The notes below the pieces were generated by a model. It saw only the letters and a list, made by a program, of their open reading frames with translations, made no database searches and was not told the origin of the DNA. Position numbers and translations under genes: made by a program. This document shows positions 27,688 through 36,940 of a stretch of DNA of 64,000 nt, one piece after another; position 1 is the stretch's first letter; each line of letters begins with the position of its first letter. Origin of the DNA: Halorubrum ruber (GTDB lineage Archaea; Halobacteriota; Halobacteria; Halobacteriales; Haloferacaceae). The stretch covers positions 496,001 through 560,000 of the forward strand of contig NZ_CP073695.1 in assembly GCF_018228765.1 (NCBI RefSeq). Direction: 5' to 3'.

Positions 27688-28734
27688 TTATCCGAACATC
27701 GCGCCGAGTCCCTCGCCGCCGTCGTCGCCGTCGTCGTCGGCGTCGTCGTCGGTGTCGGTCTCCTCGGCGTCTTCCGTGTTGTCGTCCGCCTGTTCCTCCT
27801 CCTCGTCGGCGTCGTCGGCCGCCGGCTCCGGTGCCGGCGCGGCCTCGACGCCCTGGAGCTCCTCGGGGAGCGCCTCCTCGTCGTCGATCTGGGCTGCGAG
27901 CGCGCGCAGCTGGGCGTCGGCCTTCCCGATCAGGTCGGGCACGACGTCCGGGCTCTCGATCTCCGCGAACAGGCCGACGGACTTCGCCTCGCCGGACGCC
28001 TTCGCGAGAAGGGTGCCGGCGGTGGCGGCCGTCGGGTACGCGGCGTTGACAGAGAGGTTACGCGCGGCGGCCGCGGCGGACCGAATGTCCGCCTCGTACT
28101 CGTCGACGTCGAGTTCGAGCTCGTCGGGCTCGAAGAGGACGCCCTCGGAGTAGACGGCGCGCAGGTCGAGGCCGACCTCCTTGGGCTCGATACCGAGCTC
28201 GACGAGGACGTTCGCGAGGTCGTCGTCGACGACCTCGCCCTCCGTCAGCACGGTCGAGTCCTCGGTCACCTTGATCGAGCCGTCCATGATGCGGGCGGAC
28301 GCGCCCACGGTCTGGAGCTCGCCGACGAACGGCCCCGGGTCGACGCCGGTGTCGCCCTCGGGGATCACGATGTCGTTGGGGGCCACCTCGCCCGCGTTGA
28401 TCGGGGCGGGGGTCTTCGAGGCTTCGAGTTGCTTGAAGAGGCCGAACGGGTTGTCGTTGGTGCCGACGAGCGCCACTTGGCCGCTGACGTACTCCGTCAG
28501 CTGCTCGACGCCGTCGTCGACCTCCTCGAGCGCCCGGTTCGTGAGCGTGTTGCGGCTCATGCGGACGGCCGCCGAGCCGTGGAGCTCCCGGCGCATGGCC
28601 TGGAGCTGCCGGCTCGGGATGCCGGCCACGCCGACGATCCCGACGGACTGGTAGGAGTCGATGAAGTCGACGAGCTCGTCGACCTCCTCCCGTTTCCACT
28701 CCGGGATCGTCTCGGTCTTGCGGGCCGAGCTCAT
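27688..28734 (-). CDS. rpl10: Ribosomal protein L10 (P0, stalk base)
   Basis: 348 residues, the long archaeal form. The N-terminal rRNA-binding domain contains [19 protein letters not shown] and [17 protein letters not shown]; the middle insertion includes GAVAPND-like [19 protein letters not shown]. Helices that bind L12 dimers are in the last third, followed by an acidic tail ending [10 protein letters not shown], the same ending as L12. Its ATG overlaps the rpl1 stop by four bases. Confidence 0.97.
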   Translation of the reverse strand: MSSARKTETIPEWKREEVDELVDFIDSYQSVGIVGVAGIPSRQLQAMRRELHGSAAVRMSRNTLTNRALEEVDDGVEQLTEYVSGQVALVGTNDNPFGLFKQLEASKTPAPINAGEVAPNDIVIPEGDTGVDPGPFVGELQTVGASARIMDGSIKVTEDSTVLTEGEVVDDDLANVLVELGIEPKEVGLDLRAVYSEGVLFEPDELELDVDEYEADIRSAAAAARNLSVNAAYPTAATAGTLLAKASGEAKSVGLFAEIESPDVVPDLIGKADAQLRALAAQIDDEEALPEELQGVEAAPAPEPAADDADEEEEQADDNTEDAEETDTDDDADDDGDDGGEGLGAMFG

Positions 28735-29369
28735 ACGGGCACCTCCTTCGCGGGACCCATCGTGGTCTTCACGTAGATCCCGTCGATGTTGAGCGGGCCC
28801 TTCTCGAGGTCTGCTTCGAGTCGCCGGATGATGACGTCGATGTTGTCCGAGATCGCGTCGGCGCCCATGTCCTCGGCGCCGACGCGGGTGTGGAACGTGC
28901 GCCGGTCGCGCGACCGGAGCTGCACCGTGTTCTTCATCCGGTTGACGGTCTCGACGATGTCGTCGTCCGGCTGTAGTGGGGTAGGCATCTTCCCGCGCGG
29001 ACCGAGGACGGTACCGAGGTACCGACCGATGTCCTGCATCAGGTTGGCCTCGGCGACGAAGAAGTCGGTGTCGTCGGCGAGGTCCTTAGCGCGGTCGTCG
29101 TCGTCTCCGAGGTCTTCGAGGTCGTCGCTGTCGAGCACTTCGTCAGCGACCTCCTCTGCGCGGACGGCGGTTTCGCCCTCCGCGAAGACGACGATCTGTG
29201 TCTCCTGCCCCGTTCCAGCCGGCAGCACGACGGACTCGTCGATACGGTTCGACGGATCGTTGAGGTCGAGGTCTCGCAGGTTGATCGCGATGTCCACGGT
29301 CTCGCGGAAGTTCCGCTCGGGCGCATCGTCGAGTGCGAGGGTTACGGCCTCTTGTATTGTGTCTGCCAT
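28731..29369 (-). CDS. rpl1: Ribosomal protein L1
   Basis: 212 residues from the start [20 protein letters not shown]. The conserved signature GLPRGK-like [12 protein letters not shown] lies near residue 125, and the C-terminal VYVKTTMGP-like [16 protein letters not shown] ends the protein. L1 builds the mobile stalk near the E site and, in archaea, represses its own operon. The ATG at 29369 is preceded by a strong ribosome binding site GGAGGTG 4 nt upstream, which decides the start over an in-frame ATG further out. First gene of the operon; rpl11 is not next to it. Confidence 0.97.
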   Translation of the reverse strand: MADTIQEAVTLALDDAPERNFRETVDIAINLRDLDLNDPSNRIDESVVLPAGTGQETQIVVFAEGETAVRAEEVADEVLDSDDLEDLGDDDDRAKDLADDTDFFVAEANLMQDIGRYLGTVLGPRGKMPTPLQPDDDIVETVNRMKNTVQLRSRDRRTFHTRVGAEDMGADAISDNIDVIIRRLEADLEKGPLNIDGIYVKTTMGPAKEVPV

Positions 29370-29459
29370 TTTCACCTCCGTAGTACGCAGGTCGCTCCTA
29401 CGGGTCAGTGAAACAGGCGAAGCCTGTCTCATCGGAGAGAGGTCCATCGGAGGTTTAAA
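29370..29459 (-). promoter_or_regulatory. rpl1 promoter and L1-binding leader structure
   Basis: On the minus strand a TTTAAA box (29454-29459) predicts a start near 29430. The resulting leader of about 60 nt begins with hairpin ACAGGC-TTC-GCCTGT. It then forms a longer stem: TTTCAC/GTGAAA as the outer helix, an asymmetric loop TGAC opposite AG, and CCGTAG/CTACGG as the inner helix. The GTGAAA strand ends at the start codon and overlaps GGAGGTG, so the closed form hides the ribosome binding site. Archaeal L1 is known to bind such an rRNA mimic in its own mRNA. Confidence 0.7.
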
Positions 29460-29663
29460 AGCGTCGAACCGACCCTCACCGTGTGAACCGGCGACAGGGC
29501 CGCTCCGCGGCGGTCGCGCCGTCGAGCGCGGTTCCGTCTGTTCGCCGTCGGATCCGCGGTTCGGCTTCGACGCGCGTCGAACGCCAAAACGTCGGATAGG
29601 GGAACCCTTTTGACGCCGCTGTCCGACCGACGAGGTAATGACTCAGGGTGGTCCGCCGTGACG

Positions 29664-31208
29664 ATGGACGACCGTATCGAGGACCTTCGGGAGCGCCGCG
29701 AGCGGGCGGCCAAGGGCGGAGGCGAAGACCGGATCCAGTCGCAACACGACAAGGGGAAGATGACCGCCCGCGAGCGGATCGACTACTTCCTCGACGACGG
29801 GACCTTCCACGAGTTCGACCGGTTCCGCACCCACCGCAACCACACGTTCGGGATGGAGGAACAGCAGATCCCGGGCGACGGCGTGGTGACCGGCTACGGT
29901 GAGGTGAACGGCCGGAAGACGTTCGTGTTCGCGCACGACTTCACCGTCTTCGGCGGGTCGCTCGGCGAGGTGTTCGCCGAGAAGGTGTGCAAGGTGATGG
30001 ACAAGGCGATGGACGTGGGCGCGCCCGTCGTCGGCCTCAACGACTCCGCCGGCGCCCGGATTCAGGAAGGGGTCGCCTCGCTCGGCGGCTTCGCGGAGAT
30101 ATTCCGGCGCAACACGGAAGCGTCGGGCGTGATCCCCCAGATCTCGGCGATCATGGGGCCGTGCGCGGGCGGCGCGGTGTACTCGCCCGCCATCACGGAC
30201 TTCACGTTCATGGTGAAAGACACCTCCCACATGTTCATCACCGGGCCGGACGTCATCGAGACGGTCACCGGCGAGGAGGTGAGCTTCGAGGAGCTGGGCG
30301 GCGCGGTCACCCACTCGTCGACCTCCGGCGTCGCGCACTTCGCCGAGGAGAGCGAGGAGGAGGCGCTCGACAACATCGCGCGGCTGCTCTCGTACCTCCC
30401 CGCGAACAACGTGGAGGACCCGCCGCGCGTCGAGCCGTGGGACGACCCGGAGCGCGCCGACGACGAGCTCGCGGAGATCGTCCCGGACGCCCCCCGGAAG
30501 CCGTACGACATGAAGGACGTGATCGGCAGCGTGGCCGACGAGGGCTCCTTCTTCGAGGTGCACGAGAACTTCGCGAAGAACATCGTCGTCGGCTTCGCCC
30601 GCCTCGACGGCCACTCGATCGGCGTCGTCGCCAACAACCCCCGGGTGAACGCCGGCACGCTCGACATCGAGGCGAGCCAGAAGGGGGCGCGGTTCGTCCG
30701 CTTCTGTGACGCGTTCAACATCCCGATCCTCACCTTCGAGGACGTGCCCGGCTTCATGCCCGGCACGGATCAGGAACACAATGGGATCATCCGCCACGGC
30801 GCGAAGCTGCTGTACGCCTTCTCGGAGGCGACCGTTCCCCTCCTGACCGTCATCACCCGGAAGGCGTACGGCGGGGCCTACTGCGTGATGTCCTCGAAAC
30901 ACATCGGCGGCGACGTCAACTACGCGTGGCCCACCTCGGAGATCGCGGTGATGGGGCCGAAGGGCGCGGTCAACGTCCTCTACCGCGAGGAGCTGGCCGA
31001 GGCCGACGACCCCGACGCGCGCAGACAGGAGCTCATCGACGAGTACCGCGAGGAGTTCGCGAACCCCTACACCGCCGCCGACCGCGGCTTCGTTGACGAC
31101 GTCATCGAGCCGACCGAGACCCGCGCCCGCCTGATCGAGGACCTGAAGATGCTGAAGGGGAAGAGCTCGGACCAGCCCGCCAAGAAGCACGGCAACATCC
31201 CGATCTGA
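29664..31208 (+). CDS. pccB: Acyl-CoA (propionyl/acetyl) carboxylase carboxyltransferase subunit
   Basis: 514 residues, full-length carboxyltransferase with two crotonase-like halves. Conserved stretches are [34 protein letters not shown], the oxyanion glycines in [12 protein letters not shown], the second-half DVPGFMPGT, and the terminal AKKHGNIPI. It moves CO2 from biotin to propionyl- or acetyl-CoA to give (methyl)malonyl-CoA. The small pccX follows immediately and pccA lies 0.9 kb downstream. ATG 29664 was chosen from several in-frame starts because the conserved [13 protein letters not shown] begins there. Confidence 0.95.
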   Translation: MDDRIEDLRERRERAAKGGGEDRIQSQHDKGKMTARERIDYFLDDGTFHEFDRFRTHRNHTFGMEEQQIPGDGVVTGYGEVNGRKTFVFAHDFTVFGGSLGEVFAEKVCKVMDKAMDVGAPVVGLNDSAGARIQEGVASLGGFAEIFRRNTEASGVIPQISAIMGPCAGGAVYSPAITDFTFMVKDTSHMFITGPDVIETVTGEEVSFEELGGAVTHSSTSGVAHFAEESEEEALDNIARLLSYLPANNVEDPPRVEPWDDPERADDELAEIVPDAPRKPYDMKDVIGSVADEGSFFEVHENFAKNIVVGFARLDGHSIGVVANNPRVNAGTLDIEASQKGARFVRFCDAFNIPILTFEDVPGFMPGTDQEHNGIIRHGAKLLYAFSEATVPLLTVITRKAYGGAYCVMSSKHIGGDVNYAWPTSEIAVMGPKGAVNVLYREELAEADDPDARRQELIDEYREEFANPYTAADRGFVDDVIEPTETRARLIEDLKMLKGKSSDQPAKKHGNIPI

Positions 31209-31513
31209 TGGCGGCCGACGACGAAGCGGTCGACGGGGAGAGCGCCGACGGCGATCTCCCGGTTGCCGGCCTCTCGATCCCGGACGACGCCGGCGATGAC
31301 GAGGCGGCCGCCATCGCCGCCGCGGTCGCCGCGCACCTCCGAGACGGCGAACTCGCCGCCGCGGCCGCCGCGAGCGACGGGGAGGAGGGGCGCGAGGAGG
31401 ACCGCTGGGGGCTCGCCGACCGGATCGACCGGCTCCACCGCCGACGGGTGCGCGTCCCTGCCGACGCGCCGACGGACCCGTGGGCCGCGGCCGGTCGCAG
31501 CGACCGATTCTGA
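31208..31513 (+). CDS. pccX: Acyl-CoA carboxylase small (epsilon-like) subunit PccX
   Basis: 101 residues, its ATG overlapping the last base of pccB. It is acidic and Ala-rich, with a predicted helix [20 protein letters not shown] and a basic C-terminal stretch [21 protein letters not shown]. The start of that helix ([10 protein letters not shown]) matches the pattern of acyl-CoA carboxylase epsilon subunits, which often end near a Trp. In Haloferax mediterranei a small third subunit, PccX, encoded beside pccB is required for propionyl-CoA carboxylase activity. Position and size make this its counterpart. Confidence 0.82.
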   Translation: MAADDEAVDGESADGDLPVAGLSIPDDAGDDEAAAIAAAVAAHLRDGELAAAAAASDGEEGREEDRWGLADRIDRLHRRRVRVPADAPTDPWAAAGRSDRF

Positions 31514-31746
31514 GTCGCGGTCGCGTCGCTCCCGTCTTTCGTTCGAACGCTCTCCGTGTCGACCAGTCGCTGGTCGGGCACTCGACACGTCGAACAGAGC
31601 TGCCGGACGCGAGGGCGTCCGGCCGCGTACATTCCCCCGACAGCGCGGCGTCGAACCGCTGCGCCGTCGACCCGGCCCTGCCTCAGGGCGCGTTCGGAGA
31701 TACGTCCGCTGACATATATACCTGTGGTAACGTCTCTCTTGGTCGC

Positions 31747-31998
31747 TCAGCGCGGCCCGTCGTCGCCGGCGTCCTCCCTCGCAGTCGCGGCGGCTGACTC
31801 GTCACCGTCGCCGGGGTCACTCGGTTCGCCTCGGTCGCCGAGCAGTCGGTTGAGGACCACCGGGACGACAGCCACGAAGACAAGGAGCGCACCGACCCGG
31901 ATCGGCAGCGACGCGTCGGTGGCGACCGTGAGGCCGAGGTAGACGGCGGCGCCGACCAGCACCGACGGCAGCACGTAGGGGTTTCCCGCGTCGAGCAT
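31747..31998 (-). CDS. Small membrane protein between pccX and pccA
   Basis: 83 residues. Two membrane helices (about residues 9-27 and 33-52) and an acidic Asp/Ala-rich tail. No recognised family. It is on the opposite strand and diverges from pccA; the 132 bp between them carry three copies of a 17-bp repeat (32030-32092), so the promoter region is shared. The 233 bp between pccX and this gene hold no gene that I can support. Confidence 0.65.
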   Translation of the reverse strand: MLDAGNPYVLPSVLVGAAVYLGLTVATDASLPIRVGALLVFVAVVPVVLNRLLGDRGEPSDPGDGDESAAATAREDAGDDGPR

Positions 31999-32029
31999 AC
32001 CTCATCGTGGCGCCCGCGGTCCCCTTAAT

Positions 32030-32092
32030 CGTCTCGGCATAGGCCGGTTATCCGTCTCGGCACGGACCGATCGCTCGTCTCGGCACGGACCG
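32030..32092. promoter_or_regulatory. Three 17-bp iterons upstream of pccA
   Basis: The sequence CGTCTCGGCACGGACCG occurs at 32053-32069 and 32076-32092 exactly, and at 32030-32046 with two changes (CGTCTCGGCATAGGCCG). The spacing is 23 bp each time, about two helical turns. They lie in the divergent gap between a small membrane-protein gene and pccA, ending 38 bp before the pccA ATG. This arrangement suggests cooperative binding of a regulator, but it could be simple local duplication. Confidence 0.6.
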
Positions 32093-32130
32093 ACAGAGTT
32101 TGGTAGCAGTTCGTGGAAGAACCGACAGGA

Positions 32131-34038
32131 ATGTTCGATAAGGTTCTCGTGGCGAACCGCGGCGAGATCGCGGTCCGGGTGATGCGCGCCTGTGAGGAGC
32201 TCGGCGTCGACACCGTCGCCGTCTACAGCGACGCCGACAAGCACGGCGGCCACGTCCGGTATGCGGACGAGGCGTACAACGTCGGGCCCGCACGCGCGGC
32301 CGACTCCTATCTCGACGGCGAGGCGGTCGTCGAGGCGGCGCACTCGGCCGGCGCCGACGCGATCCACCCCGGGTACGGGTTCCTCGCGGAGAACGCCGAC
32401 TTCGCGGCCCGCGTCGAGGCCGCAGAGGGGATCACGTGGATCGGCCCAGCCAGCGACGCGATGGAGCGGCTCGGCGAGAAGACCCACGCGCGCCGCGTGA
32501 TGGACGACGCCGACGTGCCGATCGTCCCCGGGACGACGGAGCCGGTCACCGACGTCGAGGCGGTGACCGACTTCGGCGACGAGCACGGCTACCCGGTCGC
32601 GATCAAGGCCGAGGGCGGCGGCGGCGGCCGCGGGATGAAGGTCGTCGAGAGCGCCGACGAGGCTGAGGAGGCGCTCGAGTCTGCCAAGCGCGAGGGGGAG
32701 GCGTACTTCTCGAACGACTCGGTGTACCTCGAACGGTACCTCCAGACCCCCCGCCACGTCGAGGTCCAGATCGTCGCCGACGACCCGGTTGCCGCGGGGT
32801 CCGACGGCGGAAGCGGCGACGTCGACGCCGCGGTGACCGAGAGCGACGTGGTCCACCTCGGCGAGCGCGACTGCTCGCTCCAGCGCCGCCACCAGAAGGT
32901 GATCGAGGAGGGGCCCTCCCCCGCGCTCTCCGACGAGCTGCGCGAGAAGATCGGCGAGGCGGCCCGCCGGGGCGTCGCCGCTGCGGACTACACCAACGCC
33001 GGGACGGTCGAGTTCCTCGTTGAGGAGGACCCCGACCGCGACCCGTCCGAGCCGCTCGGCCCGGACACGCCGTTCTACTTCCTCGAAGTGAACACGCGGA
33101 TCCAGGTCGAACACACCGTCACGGAGGCGCTGACGGGGATCGACATCGTGAAGGAACAGCTGCGGGTCGCGAGCGGCGAGGGGCTCTCCGTCTCGCAGGA
33201 CGACGTGGAGCTTGAGGGTCATGCGATCGAGTTCCGAATCAACGCCGAGGACGCCGCGAACGAGTTCCAGCCCGCCAACGAGGGGGCACTGGAGACGTAC
33301 GACCCGCCGGGCGGGATCGGCGTCCGCGTCGACGACGCGCTCCGGCAGGGCGACGAGCTCGTCACCGACTACGACTCGATGATCGCGAAGCTGATCGTCT
33401 GGGCCCCGGACCGCGAGGAGTGTCTCGCGCGCTCGAAGCGCGCGCTCGCGGAGTACGACGTCGACGGCGTCGTCACCATCGTCCCCTTCCACCGGCTCAT
33501 GCTCGACGACGAGCGCTTCGTCGACGGGACGCACACGACGAAGTACCTCGACGAGGATCTCGACCGCGAGTTAGTCGCCGAGGCGCAGGAGAAGTGGGGG
33601 ACCGAGTCGTCCGCCGCGGGCGACGGCGACGACGAGGAGGTCACCGAGCGCGAGTTCACCGTCGAGGTGAACGGCAAGCGCTTCGACGTGGAGTTAGAGG
33701 AGCGCGGCGCGCCCGCGATTCCGGTGCCGGAGGGCGGCGGTGGCGGCGGGAGCGGCGGCCAGCAGCGTCCGCCGCAGGCGAAGTCCGACGACGGCGGCGA
33801 CGACGGAGTCGATGTCGCGGAGGGCGGCGAGGCCATCGACGCGGAGATGCAGGGGACGATCCTCTCGGTCGACGTCGACGAGGGCGACGAGGTCGCCGCC
33901 GGCGACGTGGTCTGCGTCCTCGAGGCGATGAAGATGGAGAACGACGTGGTCGCCGAGCGCGGCGGCACCGTCGCGAGCGTCCACGTCGGCGAGGGCGACA
34001 GCGTCGACATGGGCGACGTGCTGATCGTGCTGGAGTGA
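32131..34038 (+). CDS. pccA: Acyl-CoA (propionyl/acetyl) carboxylase biotin carboxylase/carrier subunit
   Basis: 635 residues. The N-terminal biotin carboxylase (residues 1 to about 460) begins [20 protein letters not shown] and holds the ATP-grasp loop [12 protein letters not shown], the catalytic [15 protein letters not shown] and [17 protein letters not shown] Ser/Gly/Asp insert within the ATP-grasp domain ([15 protein letters not shown]) is a low-complexity addition. After an acidic linker comes the biotinyl domain, with the target lysine in LEAMKMEND (about residue 601). It carboxylates its own biotin for PccB. It has its own promoter region with iterons, separate from pccBX. No biotin ligase gene is nearby. 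Confidence 0.95.
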   Translation: MFDKVLVANRGEIAVRVMRACEELGVDTVAVYSDADKHGGHVRYADEAYNVGPARAADSYLDGEAVVEAAHSAGADAIHPGYGFLAENADFAARVEAAEGITWIGPASDAMERLGEKTHARRVMDDADVPIVPGTTEPVTDVEAVTDFGDEHGYPVAIKAEGGGGGRGMKVVESADEAEEALESAKREGEAYFSNDSVYLERYLQTPRHVEVQIVADDPVAAGSDGGSGDVDAAVTESDVVHLGERDCSLQRRHQKVIEEGPSPALSDELREKIGEAARRGVAAADYTNAGTVEFLVEEDPDRDPSEPLGPDTPFYFLEVNTRIQVEHTVTEALTGIDIVKEQLRVASGEGLSVSQDDVELEGHAIEFRINAEDAANEFQPANEGALETYDPPGGIGVRVDDALRQGDELVTDYDSMIAKLIVWAPDREECLARSKRALAEYDVDGVVTIVPFHRLMLDDERFVDGTHTTKYLDEDLDRELVAEAQEKWGTESSAAGDGDDEEVTEREFTVEVNGKRFDVELEERGAPAIPVPEGGGGGGSGGQQRPPQAKSDDGGDDGVDVAEGGEAIDAEMQGTILSVDVDEGDEVAAGDVVCVLEAMKMENDVVAERGGTVASVHVGEGDSVDMGDVLIVLE

Positions 34039-34263
34039 GGTCGGGCGTTCCCTGGACGCTGTCGTTTATAAATAATCGACGGTGCTGCGGTGAGAGGTTC
34101 TGAGGCCTACCTGCTCACTTGGATCCGTTGAAATCTCCAGTGAGTGGTATACGTCCCCCCCGCCGGTCGTACAGACGTAGCGACGAGCGATTTCGGGAGT
34201 AGGTATCGCAGATCTGCGGCCGCGATGTCGTATCTAACTAACCACGAACGACGGCGACGAGCG

Positions 34264-34660
34264 CTTATAAATGGGGTGCGGTGGCGCGCCTGCGAGCGGC
34301 CGGAGCGAAGCGGAGGCCGCGAGCCAGCCCGCGAGGGAGTCAGTCGCCGGAGCGAAGCGATGGCGACTGACGAGGCTGGGGAGGCGTGAGGCTGTGCGGT
34401 GCTGTGCGGGGCGGGACTCAAAGGGGCAGCCGTGAGGGCGTCGTAGGCGACGAAAGCACCGCAGGGAGCGAACGGAGTGAGCGACCGAGGAGCGTGGTTC
34501 GAGACGCCTTCGGCGTCTCGTCATCACGAAAGGCGCGAAGCGCCTTTCGAACGACAGCGAGCGTACGACGCCCTCACGGCTGGGGCTTTGGAGGCACTCG
34601 CCGCGGTAGCGTCAGTAACTAACAAACAGCTGACAGAAGCGCCCCAATTCTCTTTATAAA
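34264..34660 (-). repeat. Structured intergenic repeat, copy B (candidate ncRNA)
   Basis: Minus-strand copy of the same element, about 397 bp, between TATA-like boxes at 34653-34660 and 34265-34271. Arms 34564-34582 and 34427-34445 pair over 19 bp with a sequence unlike the other copies. The loop is enlarged by two hairpins, CGAAAGGCGC-TTC-GCGCCTTTCG and CGAGACGCC-GAA-GGCGTCTCG. The second stem is GTCAGTCGCC/GGCGACTGAC. The distance from TATA box to conserved core is about 62 bp, longer than in other copies. The sequence at 34039-34263, before it, holds no gene, only another TTTATAAATAATCGAC box at 34064. Confidence 0.8.
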
Positions 34661-34783
34661 CGGCCTCTCTCTCGACGTACTACACGTACTCCCGCTACCG
34701 ATCAGGAAGCGAGCGCGGTCTTGCGGTCGATTCAGTCGCGCAACCCTGAAAGTATCAAACGTAGAGTATTCTGTACAGAGAGC

Positions 34784-35200
34784 CTATCCAGCAATTCGTC
34801 GGACCGCGGTTCCGATGGTAAAGCCGAGCGTCCCCACGATCGCCGCGGCAACTGCGCTTCCGACGACGGCGTATCTGACGAGCCACAGCAGTCCAGGTTT
34901 GGCTCCGCTCAGTCCGATACCACCGTAGTTCAGGATGACTCCGGCGACCGCAGCGAACACGAGCAACCAACTCACTCCGATCCCCCCGTTAGAGTACGCT
35001 TGGACCGCAACGAAGATCGTGAGCAGCACGGCGTACCCCTGCCACCATAGCAGCAAATGGATCTGAGGAAAGCCTACTGTCCTCACCACCGCGAAGTAGG
35101 AGATCGACGCGAGGAAGAGTATTCCGGCACCGATACTCCACCGTCTCGTTCGCTTTCGATCCTCACCCAGTAGGAGGGTTCGAGTGTCGACGGGGACCAT
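34784..35200 (-). CDS. Four-span membrane protein framed by two structured repeats
   Basis: 138 residues. Four membrane helices (around GILFLASISYF, LLWWQGYAVLLTIFVA, VSWLLVFAAVAGVILNYGG and VGSAVAAAIVGTLGFTIG) follow a basic, Arg-rich cytoplasmic start. I do not recognise the family. The gene and its flanks are more AT-rich than their surroundings. It sits alone between repeat copy B (downstream) and copy C (upstream), which point away from each other. That position and the base composition suggest acquired cargo. Confidence 0.75.
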   Translation of the reverse strand: MVPVDTRTLLLGEDRKRTRRWSIGAGILFLASISYFAVVRTVGFPQIHLLLWWQGYAVLLTIFVAVQAYSNGGIGVSWLLVFAAVAGVILNYGGIGLSGAKPGLLWLVRYAVVGSAVAAAIVGTLGFTIGTAVRRIAG

Positions 35201-35311
35201 TCATAATCCGCCTTTCTAGGTGTAAAAAGTAAGAAATTACGACGTGACTGATTCGTACTCCTCATCGTCCGGCCGTTTCAGTCGAAAATAGGATCTCAGC
35301 GGAAGCAATTG

Positions 35312-35673
35312 TTTATAAATAGCCGTTGGCGGATCGACGGCGAGGACCGCCGAAGCCCCAGCCGGGAGGACCGCGCACGCTCGTTGTCGCCCGAAAATCT
35401 CCGATTTTCGGGATGACGAGACGCCTCCGGCGTCTCGAACCACGCGCTTCAGTCGCTCGCGATCCTCGCTCCTTCCAGTGCTTACGTCGCCTGCGCGGTC
35501 CTCCCGGCTGCCCCTTCGAGTCCCACCCGACCGCGACCGCACAGCACCTCACACCTCCCCAGCCTCGCGGTTCGCGCTCTCCGAGCGCTCACCGCGTCCC
35601 TCGCGCGTGCTGTCTCGCGGCCGCCGGTGGCGGCCGCTCGCAGGCACGCGCCGACCGCATCGTTTGTTTATAA
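35312..35673 (+). repeat. Structured intergenic repeat, copy C (candidate ncRNA)
   Basis: Plus-strand copy, 362 bp between TTTATAA boxes at 35312 and 35667. Arms 35359-35377 and 35492-35510 form the same 19-bp stem with a third sequence. Its loop has two inserted hairpins, CCCGAAAATC-TCC-GATTTTCGGG and CGAGACGCC-TCC-GGCGTCTCG. The conserved right-hand block CGGCTGCCCCTTCGAGTCCC and the GCGCGTGC/GCACGCGC stem follow. The end TTTATAAGCAATCGTCGCCGTCGC matches copy A except for one base. The TATA box is about 33 bp before the conserved core. Confidence 0.8.
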
Positions 35674-35742
35674 GCAATCGTCGCCGTCGCTTGCGTCTTT
35701 TAAATATCGTATCGCTGTCGAGGCTCGCGTCGCGAACTCCCG

Positions 35743-36585
35743 TTACCGACCCCGCAATCCCAGCAGCTCCCGCGTCTGCTCGGGCGTCGCCACGGGCCGC
35801 CCCAGCTCCTCGGCGATCCGCGCCGCGCGCGCCACGAGCTCCTCGTTCGTCGCCAGCTCGCCCTTCTCGTAGTACCGGTTGTCCTCTAAGCCGACCCGGA
35901 CGTGCCCGCCGAGCAGCAGCGACTGGGTCGTCAGCGGGAGCTGGTGCGGGCCGAACCCGATCACGTTGAACTCGACGCCCTCGGGGAGCGCCTCGACCCG
36001 ATTCATCAGATTCCGCGGGTGCGGCGGCGACGTGGTCCCGCCGCCGAACAGGAAGTTGAGGTAGGGGGGATCCTCTAAGTCGTCCAGAACCTCCAACGAC
36101 TCGTTGAGATGACCGTCGTTGAACACCTCCAGTTCGGGTTTGATCTCCCGCTCCTTCATCTCCGCGTGGAGCGACGACACCAGCTCCCGGGTGTTCTCCG
36201 ACGTGAGCCGGTCGTAGCGGTTGAGCGGCCCCATGTCGAGCGACGCCATCTCGGGGGCGGGGTCGGTCCGGAGCGGCTCGTGCCGGAGTGCGTCCGGCGC
36301 CGCCGTCCCGCCCGTCGAGTGCTGGAGGACCGCCTCGTCGGTCGCCTCCCGGACCGCGTCGGCGACCTCCTGAAACCGCTCCGCCGAGAAGGCGCGCTCC
36401 CCGTCGTCGCGGCGGGCGTGGAGGTGGAGCACGCTGGCGCCCGCCTCCTCGCAGGCGGCCGCGGCCGCCGCGATCTCTTCGGGCGTCTCCGGGAGGTCCG
36501 GGTGCGCCTCCTTCCCGTGGACGCCGCCCGTGAGCGCCGCAGTGATGATCGCCGGCTTCCCGTCGAGGTAGTCGTCGTACGTCAT
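35743..36585 (-). CDS. BKACE (DUF849) 3-keto-acid cleavage enzyme
   Basis: 280 residues. A TIM-barrel enzyme of the beta-keto acid cleavage family, which splits a 3-keto acid with acetyl-CoA to acetoacetate and an acyl-CoA. Signature parts are AIITAALTGG at the start, SVLHLHARRD (metal-binding HxH), VLQHSTGG, and the later NFLFGGG and GGHVRVGLEDN. The reference reaction is 3-keto-5-aminohexanoate cleavage in lysine fermentation, but the family is broad and the substrate here is unknown. Its ATG overlaps the stop of the upstream small gene. Confidence 0.9.
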   Translation of the reverse strand: MTYDDYLDGKPAIITAALTGGVHGKEAHPDLPETPEEIAAAAAACEEAGASVLHLHARRDDGERAFSAERFQEVADAVREATDEAVLQHSTGGTAAPDALRHEPLRTDPAPEMASLDMGPLNRYDRLTSENTRELVSSLHAEMKEREIKPELEVFNDGHLNESLEVLDDLEDPPYLNFLFGGGTTSPPHPRNLMNRVEALPEGVEFNVIGFGPHQLPLTTQSLLLGGHVRVGLEDNRYYEKGELATNEELVARAARIAEELGRPVATPEQTRELLGLRGR

Positions 36586-36812
36586 TCCGCCCCGCCGTCC
36601 CCGCGGTCGGCGTCGTCGCTCGTTGTCTCCGCCTCCGAACCGACGTAGAACTCGCAGTCCGCCGCCGGGTCCAACTCGTACCGGGCGTTACAGATATCAG
36701 CGCGCATCGGCTGGACGAACGATTCCGTCACGGTGCAGAACGCGCGGGCCGTGTCGAACGACTTCCCCTCACCCTCCTCGCGGTACGCCAAGTGCTGGCA
36801 CGTCTCGTCCAT
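36582..36812 (-). CDS. Small cysteine-containing protein co-transcribed with BKACE
   Basis: 76 residues with four cysteines (in ETCQHL, RAFCTV, ADICNA and ADCEFY), spaced in a way that could bind a metal or cluster. The C-terminus is acidic and disordered. Its last four bases overlap the BKACE start, so the two are translationally coupled. I do not recognise a named family. Confidence 0.75.
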   Translation of the reverse strand: MDETCQHLAYREEGEGKSFDTARAFCTVTESFVQPMRADICNARYELDPAADCEFYVGSEAETTSDDADRGDGGAE

Positions 36813-36940
36813 AGCGGACGGAGGCGGGGGAACGGCTTGAAACCACGCGTCGCGCGTTCCGATTCCATCGGACGCGGCCCGCGCCGGCCCACCCCGATCC
36901 GACCGACGCTGTTTAACCGAACGCCCGAGAACGGGTGGCC

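Noticed and set aside
31514-31746. A TATA-like CATATATACC at about 31714 with a possible small gene
   Set aside because: No open frame of convincing composition starts within 40 bp; it may be a chance AT patch or the end of pccX transcription.
34386-34659. Small reading frames within the structured repeats, with peptides such as GSERSERPRS
   Set aside because: They recur in each repeat copy in either direction and are by-products of the conserved RNA/DNA structure; such spurious proteins fill halophile annotations.
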